Origin: Gp6-AA40 sp050742535
GTDB taxonomy: Bacteria; Acidobacteriota; Vicinamibacteria; Vicinamibacterales; UBA2999
Assembly: GCA_050742535.1 (NCBI GenBank)
Contig: JBOGIQ010000376.1
Coordinates: 1 to 5,619 of the forward strand
DNA length: 5,619 nt
Direction of reading: 5' to 3'
Position 1 is the first letter of the stretch. Every line of letters starts with the position of its first letter. The notes under the pieces are model-generated. The model did not search any database. It was not told where the DNA came from and saw only the letters and a list, made by a program, of their open reading frames with translations. Of the stretch, positions 1 to 4,780 are shown piece after piece. The translations under genes and the position numbers were made by a program.

Positions 1-21
1 CCGACCAATCGAACGGCGCTC

Positions 22-93
22 CCTCCGTTCGCCTTCGTTCCTTCGTTGCTCCTGTGAACCCGTTTCCTTCGTAACCTCCGTATCCTCTTCGTG
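22..93. repeat. Degenerate CCTTCGTT-type short tandem repeat
   Basis: This pyrimidine-rich stretch lies downstream of the lectin-like gene. Recognisable units are CCTCCGTT at 22-29, CCTTCGTT at 32-39 and 40-47, CCTTCGTA at 66-73, CCTCCGTA at 75-82 and TCTTCGTG at 86-93, so spacing is roughly 8-10 bp. The middle (48-65) is more degenerate. There is no credible ORF and no stem-loop followed by a T-run in it. The array may continue to the left of the window, since bases 1-21 hold no gene start or other feature I can support. Its function is unknown; it looks like slippage-generated intergenic sequence. Confidence 0.6.
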
Positions 94-95
94 AA

Positions 96-749
96 TCAAT
101 CCGCGGCGAAGCAGTAGATCAACCCGTCTCCGTTCGACGCCTTGAGCGCTGCCTGGCTGCAGCCGCGCGAGATGTGGGCCGAGTTCCACGAATCTCCGCG
201 CTGTCCGCCGCCGGATCTGTTGTGGTGGCCGAGCATGGCGCGGCCTGCCGCATCGTGGCTGGTCCAGCCGGCGCACGTCGTGTCGGCAGGGCCCGGAGCC
301 AGGGTGCCATCGGGATTGCTGCCGGTCAGGATGTCGTGGCGTCCCGGAGCCACCTGCGTGCCTTTTTCGGTAAGCGCGGTCTCCCGGCCGATACGGTTGT
401 CCGCGCTGTGCAGATCCTGAAGGTCTTCCGCAATCCGCACGCCGGCGGCGTTGACCCACGGCCCTTTCCCGATTCGATCCCGCGCGTGGACGGCCGGACG
501 CGAGGACGTTGCCGGCGCGCTCAGGTACGCGCGCCAGATGTGGTCGCCACGACCGACGTTCCCGGCCAGGCGCTGGCAGAGATTGTCGGCGCCCGCCAGA
601 CCGCCGAGGTTCCCGCCGAATCCGCGGCCGGCGCTGGTGATGAAGAAGGTCATTTCGGCGGACGGTGAGCCGCCGGTCTGCCGCGCGTGCGCCGAGCCGG
701 ACAGGCACGCGCAGACGGCCGCGACCAGCGTTACCCTTATGCCTCGCAT
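96..749 (-). CDS. Secreted endostatin-like / C-type-lectin-fold protein
   Basis: This is a 217-residue exported protein. An N-terminal signal peptide (about residues 1-22: basic MRGIR, hydrophobic core, then AHA before R23) precedes one domain from about residue 33 to the end. The domain carries the pattern of the bacterial 'lectin' / DUF1554-like family related to the collagen XVIII endostatin fold: MTFFITS, GGLAGADNLC, WRAYLS, ARDRIGKGPWVNA, TALTEKG, HDILTGSNPDGT, CAGWTS, SWNSAHISRGCS and the terminal GLIYCFAAD. Four mature cysteines (58, 159, 197, 213) are spaced like the nested 1-4 / 2-3 disulfides of endostatin; that pairing is inferred. Cys13 and Cys15 in the signal peptide do not sit in a good lipobox, so a soluble secreted or surface protein is favoured. 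The ATG at 749 is chosen because it gives a clean signal peptide; no strong Shine-Dalgarno precedes it. It diverges from the sigma-factor operon across a 102-bp spacer and could be controlled by it. The ligand is unknown; a carbohydrate or extracellular polymer is plausible. Confidence 0.85.
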   Translation of the reverse strand: MRGIRVTLVAAVCACLSGSAHARQTGGSPSAEMTFFITSAGRGFGGNLGGLAGADNLCQRLAGNVGRGDHIWRAYLSAPATSSRPAVHARDRIGKGPWVNAAGVRIAEDLQDLHSADNRIGRETALTEKGTQVAPGRHDILTGSNPDGTLAPGPADTTCAGWTSHDAAGRAMLGHHNRSGGGQRGDSWNSAHISRGCSQAALKASNGDGLIYCFAAD

Positions 750-763
750 CGACAGTAGTTTGC

Positions 764-839
764 CTGATTCCTGGAGCCTGAGCCTGATCCCTGATCCCCG
801 GTCCCTGAACCCTGATCCCCGGTCCCCGATCCCTGCCTT
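764..839. repeat. 7-bp tandem repeat (CYGRTCC) in divergent spacer
   Basis: From 784 to 839 the sequence reads in exact 7-bp register: CTGATCC (784), CTGATCC (791), CCGGTCC (798), CTGAACC (805), CTGATCC (812), CCGGTCC (819), CCGATCC (826) and a decayed CTGCCTT (833). Looser units CTGATTC, CTGGAGC and CTGAGC run from 764 to 783. Segments 791-811 and 812-832 are near-identical 21-bp blocks of three heptamers each, so there is a higher-order repeat. The array occupies about three quarters of the space between the lectin-like gene and the sigma-factor gene, and ends 12 bp before the sigma ATG. I found no convincing -35/-10 pair within it. Confidence 0.85.
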
Positions 840-851
840 TGCGGCCTAACC

Positions 852-1451
852 ATGTCCACCAACCCGCCGTCTAAGCAGGCAATGGAAGCGGGCGACGTCG
901 CCGCCGTCCTGGCCAGGGCGAGCGGAGGTGATGGAGAGGCGTTCAGCCTGCTGGTGAACTCGCACGCCCGCATGGCCTTCCGGCTGGCCTACCGGCTGAC
1001 GGGCGACGAACGGGACGCTGAAGACGTGGTGCAGGAGAGCTTCATCCGCGCCTACCGCCAGATCAACCGGTTCGAGGCGCGTTCGAACTTCGCCACCTGG
1101 CTCCATCGCATCGTCGTCAACTGCGCGATGGACTCGCTCCGCGCCCGGCATACGCGCCGGGCGGAGCGGATGGGCGAGCCGGTCGAGGACATCCCGGACG
1201 TGGCGGTGTCGGCGCAACCGTCGCCCGAGCGTCTGGCGATGAGCACGGAGATTCGCCGCCGCGTGGACGCGTCGATGGAAACGCTCACCCCCCGGGAGCG
1301 CATCGCCTTCGCGCTGCGGCATTACGAGGGACGGAGCATCGAGGAGATCGGACGGACGCTGGGCGTGCAGCAGAGCGCGGCCAAGCACGCGATCTTCCGC
1401 GCGGTGAAGAAGGTTCGCGCGTCGCTGGAACCCTTACGGAGAACGACATGA
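852..1451 (+). CDS. ECF-subfamily RNA polymerase sigma factor (sigma-70 family)
   Basis: This 199-residue protein has the two-domain architecture and usual size of extracytoplasmic-function sigma factors. Region 2 spans about residues 27-100, with the core-binding and -10 recognition signature around LAYRLTGDERDAEDVVQES (46-63), then FATWLHRIVVNCAMDSLR. Region 4 spans about 143-195: LTPRERIAFALRHYEG followed by the helix-turn-helix RSIEEIGRTLGVQQSAAKHA and a basic recognition tail. It would direct RNA polymerase to a stress or envelope regulon. It is the first gene of a four-gene operon, and its stop overlaps the anti-sigma start by 4 bp. The start is ambiguous. ATG 852 follows the heptamer repeat without a Shine-Dalgarno; an in-frame ATG at 882 is preceded by AGCAGG and would give a protein 10 residues shorter with region 2 intact. 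Autoregulation is typical of the family but cannot be shown here. Confidence 0.95.
   Translation: MSTNPPSKQAMEAGDVAAVLARASGGDGEAFSLLVNSHARMAFRLAYRLTGDERDAEDVVQESFIRAYRQINRFEARSNFATWLHRIVVNCAMDSLRARHTRRAERMGEPVEDIPDVAVSAQPSPERLAMSTEIRRRVDASMETLTPRERIAFALRHYEGRSIEEIGRTLGVQQSAAKHAIFRAVKKVRASLEPLRRTT
1438..1441 (+). promoter_or_regulatory. Ribosome binding site of the anti-sigma gene
   Basis: GGAG lies six bases before the ATG at 1448 and inside the last codons of the sigma-factor gene. It is the clearest Shine-Dalgarno in the window. Together with the ATGA overlap it supports the 1448 start and translational coupling of sigma and anti-sigma. Confidence 0.6.
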
Positions 1452-2209
1452 CCCATTGCTCGGACGAGGAGCTGCTGCTCGAGTATTACGGTGAAGCCTC
1501 GCGACACGCGGAACATCGCCGCGGCTGCGCCGAATGCGAGAGGCGGTATCAGGAACTGAGAGCCACGCTCGACAGCATCACGCTCGAACCGCCGGAGCGC
1601 GGCGACCACTACGGCCTCGAGGTGTGGCAGGCGATCCGGCATCGGCTGCCCGAGCGCCAGCGGACCTGGCACAGCCTGCTGACGCCGCAGTGGGGTCTCG
1701 CCGCGGCGGCGCTGCTGCTGGTCGTTGGTTTCACCGCCGGCAGGCAGTGGTCGGGTGAGACCACGCCGGAGCCCCGGTCGAACGTCGCCGCTGACGTGCC
1801 TCGGGCTGACGAAGACGCGCGACGCCGGGCGATGCTGCTCACCGTGTCGGATCATTTCGATCGGTCCGATCGCGTGCTCGCCGAGATCATGAACGCGCCG
1901 GAGCCGGACGCGCTCTCGGCGCAGCAGCAGTGGGCAGGCGATCTCGTTGCCGCCAGCCGCCTCTATCGGCGGAACGCCGTGGCCATCAACGAGCCGGCCG
2001 TCGCCGCCGTGCTCGAAGAGCTCGAGCGCGTGCTGCTCGACATCGTGCACCAGCCGCCGGGCGCGACGGCGGCCGATCTCGAAGAAATCCGGCGCCGCAT
2101 CGATTCGGCGGCCCTGCTGTTCAAAGTGCGGGTGATGAGCAACGAGCTGCAGTACCGGCTCGAAGAGCCGGCACCCGTCCGTCCGACCACGACTTCCACC
2201 ATTGGCTGA
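1448..2209 (+). CDS. Membrane anti-sigma factor with N-terminal zinc-finger motif
   Basis: This 253-residue protein fits a transmembrane anti-sigma factor for the adjacent sigma factor. The cytoplasmic N-terminus holds a short zinc-binding anti-sigma motif, H23-x3-C27-x2-C30 (HRRGCAEC), with C4 or H20 as a possible fourth ligand. One membrane segment follows at about residues 81-99 (QWGLAAAALLLVVGFTAG). The remaining ~150 residues would be outside the membrane and are predicted helical. They include LLTVSDHFDRSDRVLAEIMNAP (130-151), DLVAASRLYRRNAVAINEP (165-183), a long helix AVLEELERVLLDIV (187-200) and an EEIRRRIDSAALLFKVRVMSNELQYR end. That outer part matches no well-characterised sensor domain I can name. 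The ATGA overlap with the sigma gene and the GGAG at 1438-1441 fix the start. It would hold the sigma factor at the membrane until a signal arrives; the signal is unknown. Confidence 0.85.
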   Translation: MTHCSDEELLLEYYGEASRHAEHRRGCAECERRYQELRATLDSITLEPPERGDHYGLEVWQAIRHRLPERQRTWHSLLTPQWGLAAAALLLVVGFTAGRQWSGETTPEPRSNVAADVPRADEDARRRAMLLTVSDHFDRSDRVLAEIMNAPEPDALSAQQQWAGDLVAASRLYRRNAVAINEPAVAAVLEELERVLLDIVHQPPGATAADLEEIRRRIDSAALLFKVRVMSNELQYRLEEPAPVRPTTTSTIG

Positions 2210-2213
2210 CACT

Positions 2214-3254
2214 ATGACTACACACAGAGTCCTTCTTGCGTCGACCTTCGTGCTTGCCGTTGCCGCCGGCGTTTCCGCACAGACCGTTTTCGTGCCTCCT
2301 GGCACTGGGGTGCGCGTCGTCGAACCACCGTCACCGTTCCCGATCGTCACTCTGCCACCGCTACCGGTGATTCCGGATATGAAGGGAGTGGAGGACATCG
2401 TCTCGCTGGCGATGGCGAACGCGCAGGAAAAGGCTAATGTCGTACTCGCACCAGGCGCAGGGCAGCCGTTCCAGATCTACACGAAGGGCGGTTCTCCCGA
2501 TCAGTGGTACTCGCAGGCGCGCCAGTTCATCGAGCGCGACCAGTACGACCGCGCGATGGACCCGCTCGAAAAAGTGATCAGCGCGAAGGGCGACCGCGCG
2601 GACGCGGCGATGTACTGGAAGGCCTACAGCCAGCTGAAGCTGGCGCGGCGTGACGAGGCCTTGGGCACGCTGGGTCAGTTGCAGAAGCAGTATCCGGCGA
2701 GCAAATGGCTTGGCGAGGCGCGGGCACTGGAAGTCGAGATCAAGCAGGCCGCCGGCCAGCCGGTGTCCGCCGACGCGATGAACGACGATCTGAAGCTGCT
2801 CGCGCTGCAGGGCATCCTGCGCACCGACCCGGAGGCGGCGTTTCCCGTCGTCGAGAAGATGCTGATGGGCGGAGCGAGTGTTCGCGTCAAGGAACGCGCG
2901 CTGTTCGTGCTCAGCCAGAACCGGTCGGACCGGGCACAGCAGATCATCGGCAACGTCGCGCGGAGCACCTCGAATCCCGACCTGCAGATGACCGCCATTC
3001 GGACACTCGGGAACTCCAACAGCGCGGACGCGATCAATACGCTGACGGCGGTCTACCGCGGCGACAGCTCCATGGATGCCAAGAAGGCGATCATCAACGC
3101 CCTCGCCTCGTCCCGGGACACGGCGAAAACGACTGCGCTGGTGTCGCTGGCGCGCGCCGAGCGCAACCCGGAGCTCAAGACCCAGATGGTCCGACATCTG
3201 TCGAACTCGAATGCTCCTGAGGCCAAGCAGTACATGCTGGAGCTGTTGAAGTGA
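2214..3254 (+). CDS. Exported TPR/HEAT-repeat protein
   Basis: The protein has 346 residues from ATG 2214. A clear Sec signal peptide (MTTHRVLLASTFVLAVAAGVSA, cleavage before Q23) is followed by a proline-rich linker (about 27-55). A tetratricopeptide-like helical region lies at about 97-175; it includes QWYSQARQFIERDQYDRAMD and AMYWKAYSQLKLARRDEAL and ends QLQKQYPASKW, as in TPR proteins of the outer-membrane-assembly type. HEAT-like helical repeats run from about 192 to the end, with recurring phrases such as VKERALFVLSQN, QMTAIRTLGNSN, KKAIINALASS and KTQMVRHLSNSN. No catalytic motif is visible, so it is probably a periplasmic protein-binding scaffold. A TTG at 2202 is in frame and would overlap the anti-sigma stop, but ATG 2214, 4 bp after that stop, starts a normal signal peptide and is preferred. 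No Shine-Dalgarno is seen, so coupling to upstream translation is likely. Its neighbour downstream is a second HEAT protein. Confidence 0.85.
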   Translation: MTTHRVLLASTFVLAVAAGVSAQTVFVPPGTGVRVVEPPSPFPIVTLPPLPVIPDMKGVEDIVSLAMANAQEKANVVLAPGAGQPFQIYTKGGSPDQWYSQARQFIERDQYDRAMDPLEKVISAKGDRADAAMYWKAYSQLKLARRDEALGTLGQLQKQYPASKWLGEARALEVEIKQAAGQPVSADAMNDDLKLLALQGILRTDPEAAFPVVEKMLMGGASVRVKERALFVLSQNRSDRAQQIIGNVARSTSNPDLQMTAIRTLGNSNSADAINTLTAVYRGDSSMDAKKAIINALASSRDTAKTTALVSLARAERNPELKTQMVRHLSNSNAPEAKQYMLELLK

Positions 3255-4045
3255 GGCGTCTGCTGGCGGCCGGTGTTCTTCTGGCCGCCGCCATTCCGGT
3301 CGGCGCACAGTCGCCTGTTATCAACGCCGTCGTCGAGAAGCGCACGCCGTCCGCCGACTTTGCGCGCGACGTCCAGACCGTGGCGAGCCGGCCGACGCCG
3401 GCGTGGATTGGATACCGCGTGCCGATTGCCCGGCGGGTCGACCTGGGGATGCAGGGCATCGAGTCGTGCTGCGGCCGCTGCCGCCTCGCGCCATCGCCCG
3501 ATCTCATCGTGCTCGCCCGTGTGCAGAACGGTTCGATCCTCGAGCTGCGATCGCTTGCGGTCGATTGCGACATGGATGCCGGGGGCATGCCTCTGATCTG
3601 GTTCGACGGCGTGAATCCGGACGCGAGCGTGGCGTGGTTGACCACGCTGGTGACGCAAACGGGCGACACCCGGCGCCTTGCCGAGCGGGCGCTGTCAGCC
3701 ATATCCCAGCATGCCGGTTCCGCAGCTGCCACCGCACTCGTGCGATTCGCGCAGTCGGGAACCACTGAAGTGCGCGGGCGCGCGCTGTTCTGGCTCGCCG
3801 ACCGCGCGGCCGATCAGGCGCTGCCAACGATAAACGCGACACTGCTCAAGGATCCCGACACCGAGATGAAGAAAATGGCCGTGCGTGCGCTGAGCCGGTT
3901 TCCGAACAACGAGGGCGTCCCCAAGCTGATGGAGGTCGCGCGGTCGCACGACAACGCCGAAGTGCGTCGGCAGGCGATGCTCCAGCTCGGTCAGTCGAAG
4001 GATCCGCGCGTGGTCGATTTCTTCGCGGGCATTCTGCTCAAGTAG
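3251..4045 (+). CDS. Exported HEAT-repeat protein with Cys-containing N-terminal region
   Basis: This 264-residue protein starts at GTG 3251, overlapping the previous stop by 4 bp (GTGA). GGAG at 3239-3242 serves as a plausible ribosome site. The signal peptide is MRRLLAAGVLLAAAIPVGA, cleaved before Q20. Residues ~25-120 form a region without a family I can name. It holds 'AWIGYRVPI', a CCGRC cluster (C73, C74, C77), a fourth cysteine at C106 (VDCDMDAGG) and a WFDGV phrase. The C-terminal half (about 124-264) consists of HEAT/armadillo-type helical pairs: RRLAERALSAISQH, EVRGRALFWLADRA, EMKKMAVRALSRFPN and EVRRQAMLQLGQSKDP. The last two genes of the operon therefore share an export signal and a HEAT scaffold, suggesting they bind each other or a common envelope partner. 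The cysteines could form disulfides outside the cytoplasm or bind metal. A role as sensor accessory of the sigma/anti-sigma pair is inferred from operon membership only. Confidence 0.85.
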   Translation: MRRLLAAGVLLAAAIPVGAQSPVINAVVEKRTPSADFARDVQTVASRPTPAWIGYRVPIARRVDLGMQGIESCCGRCRLAPSPDLIVLARVQNGSILELRSLAVDCDMDAGGMPLIWFDGVNPDASVAWLTTLVTQTGDTRRLAERALSAISQHAGSAAATALVRFAQSGTTEVRGRALFWLADRAADQALPTINATLLKDPDTEMKKMAVRALSRFPNNEGVPKLMEVARSHDNAEVRRQAMLQLGQSKDPRVVDFFAGILLK

Positions 4046-4087
4046 CCTTCAGGCCGTAGCTCCGCCTTCAGGCGGAAGTCAGGCGGA
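4042..4087 (+). repeat. REP-like GTAG-headed palindromes
   Basis: GTAG at 4042-4045 (including the TAG stop of the HEAT gene) is followed by GCC-TTCA-GGC (4045-4054). GTAG at 4056-4059 is followed by the stem-loop TCCGCC-TTCA-GGCGGA (4061-4076). A half copy, TCAGGCGGA, recurs at 4079-4087, 11 bp after the first. A GTAG tetranucleotide just 5' of a short palindrome is the hallmark of bacterial REP elements processed by RAYT (TnpA-REP) transposases. The longer hairpin could also help end transcription between the convergent HEAT operon and the CMD gene, but there is no T-run. Confidence 0.6.
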
Positions 4088-4090
4088 TGT

Positions 4091-4636
4091 TCAGTCGAAC
4101 CGCATCGTGGCAGGCGTCTGCGCGACGTTCATGATCATCGCCAGCGTCGTGTAATAGCCGATCAGCGCGACCAGATCGACCACACCGTGCTCGCCGAACT
4201 CCCTGCACGCCGCGCCGTAGGTGGCATCGGTGACGGCACGCGTGCGGTGGAGCTCGGTGAACACCGAGTAGACGAGCAACTCGTCCGGTCCCATAGACGA
4301 TGGTGCGTGCCCGTGTGCGATCGCGGCAATGACGGCGTCGCTGAGCCCTGCCTGAGCCGCCAGCGGGGCGTGCACGTCCCACTCGAAACCCTGCTTCCAT
4401 TCACGCGCGGTGAGCAGGATCGCCAGCTCACGGAGCCTCTCGGGTAGTGCCGCGTTGTACCGGATGTATTCGCCGAGCCGTTGCAGCCGTCGCGTCAGCT
4501 CCGGGCTGCGCAGCGTCGCCACGAACGGACCGATCACCGCACCGCGCGGACCTGCCAGCAATTCGTCGACAACGGCCTGTTGGTCGGTCGTCAACTGACC
4601 GGGTGGGATGGGCGGGAGGCGATTGGGGCGCGTCAT
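4091..4636 (-). CDS. Carboxymuconolactone decarboxylase-family (CMD/AhpD-fold) protein
   Basis: This 181-residue, all-helical cytosolic protein has no signal peptide. The core segment RLRELAILLTAREWKQGFEWDVHAPLAAQAGLSDAVIAAI (residues 67-106) is typical of the CMD family, with E70, W80, E86 and H89 as likely pocket residues. AhpD peroxidases have a CxxC in the equivalent helix; this protein has EWDVH, so it is not a thiol-disulfide peroxidase and is closer to the decarboxylase-like branch. The C-terminal helix VVDLVALIGYYTTLAMIMN is also usual for the family. Its substrate is unknown; many members of this branch are uncharacterised. ATG 4636 is preferred; a GTG at 4642 would add two residues. 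Neither has a Shine-Dalgarno, and a strong palindrome sits directly upstream. It converges on the HEAT operon and diverges from hmgA, hinting at aromatic catabolism without proving it. Confidence 0.9.
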   Translation of the reverse strand: MTRPNRLPPIPPGQLTTDQQAVVDELLAGPRGAVIGPFVATLRSPELTRRLQRLGEYIRYNAALPERLRELAILLTAREWKQGFEWDVHAPLAAQAGLSDAVIAAIAHGHAPSSMGPDELLVYSVFTELHRTRAVTDATYGAACREFGEHGVVDLVALIGYYTTLAMIMNVAQTPATMRFD

Positions 4637-4642
4637 GTACAC

Positions 4643-4665
4643 GTAGTGTCCGGCTTCAGCCGGAC
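4643..4665 (+). repeat. REP-like GTAG-headed palindrome in divergent spacer
   Basis: GTAG (4643-4646) is followed by the perfect 7-bp stem-loop GTCCGGC-TTCA-GCCGGAC (4648-4665). It matches the hairpin at 4056-4076 in head, loop and outer stem, but one stem pair is swapped from C:G to G:C on both arms, a compensatory change. It occupies the position where the ribosome site of the CMD gene would be. Confidence 0.65.
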
Positions 4666-4688
4666 CCTTGGGAGCTTACTGCAGCCGT

Positions 4689-4716
4689 CTGATCCCTGAC
4701 CCCTGACCCCTGAAAT
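4689..4716. repeat. Second CTGAYCC heptamer array
   Basis: Four units in exact 7-bp register: CTGATCC (4689), CTGACCC (4696), CTGACCC (4703) and CTGAAAT (4710). This is the same heptamer family as the array at 784-839, nearly 4 kb away, and again lies between two divergent genes. Confidence 0.75.
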
Positions 4717-4725
4717 CCTCGACCA

Positions 4726-4760
4726 GCCCTTCGGCCTTAGGCCTTGGGCCTTCGGCCTTC
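4726..4760. repeat. GGCCTTN heptamer array
   Basis: Five units in 7-bp register: GCCCTTC (4726), GGCCTTA (4733), GGCCTTG (4740), GGCCTTC (4747) and GGCCTTC (4754). A decayed AGCCTTC at 4769-4775 and the direct repeat TCTGCGC (4761-4767 and 4774-4780) follow, so repeat-like sequence reaches the hmgA start codon. No promoter could be recognised. Confidence 0.75.
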
Positions 4761-4780
4761 TCTGCGCTAGCCTTCTGCGC

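Noticed and set aside
174..668. A 164-codon plus-strand frame inside the lectin-like gene
   Set aside because: It is a shadow of the minus-strand gene, which has a signal peptide and a full conserved domain.
699..749. Lipoprotein signal for the lectin-like protein (Cys13 or Cys15)
   Set aside because: The residues before either cysteine do not fit a lipobox, and a standard cleavage site after AHA is present.
764..839. The 7-bp array as a CRISPR or as an iteron origin/operator
   Set aside because: There are no unique spacers and the units are far shorter than CRISPR repeats. No replication initiator gene is near, and the units have drifted too much for strict iterons.
750..851. ECF-type or housekeeping promoter for the sigma operon
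   Set aside because: TGAACC-like words occur only as parts of the heptamer repeat, and no spaced -10 partner could be supported.
1322..2398. A 358-codon open frame on the minus strand across the anti-sigma gene
   Set aside because: Its translation is Arg/Gly/Pro-rich without family motifs, and it lies antisense to genes with clear domains and coupled starts. Long antisense frames are expected in GC-rich DNA.
2361..3308. A 315-codon open frame on the minus strand across the TPR/HEAT gene
   Set aside because: Arg-rich low-information translation, no recognisable domain, and the opposite strand encodes a signal peptide plus TPR and HEAT repeats.
4056..4076. Hairpin after the HEAT operon as a classical Rho-independent terminator
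   Set aside because: The stem is followed by AGTCAGGCGG rather than a T-run on the plus strand, and no T-run follows on the minus strand either. A REP-like element explains the GTAG head better.
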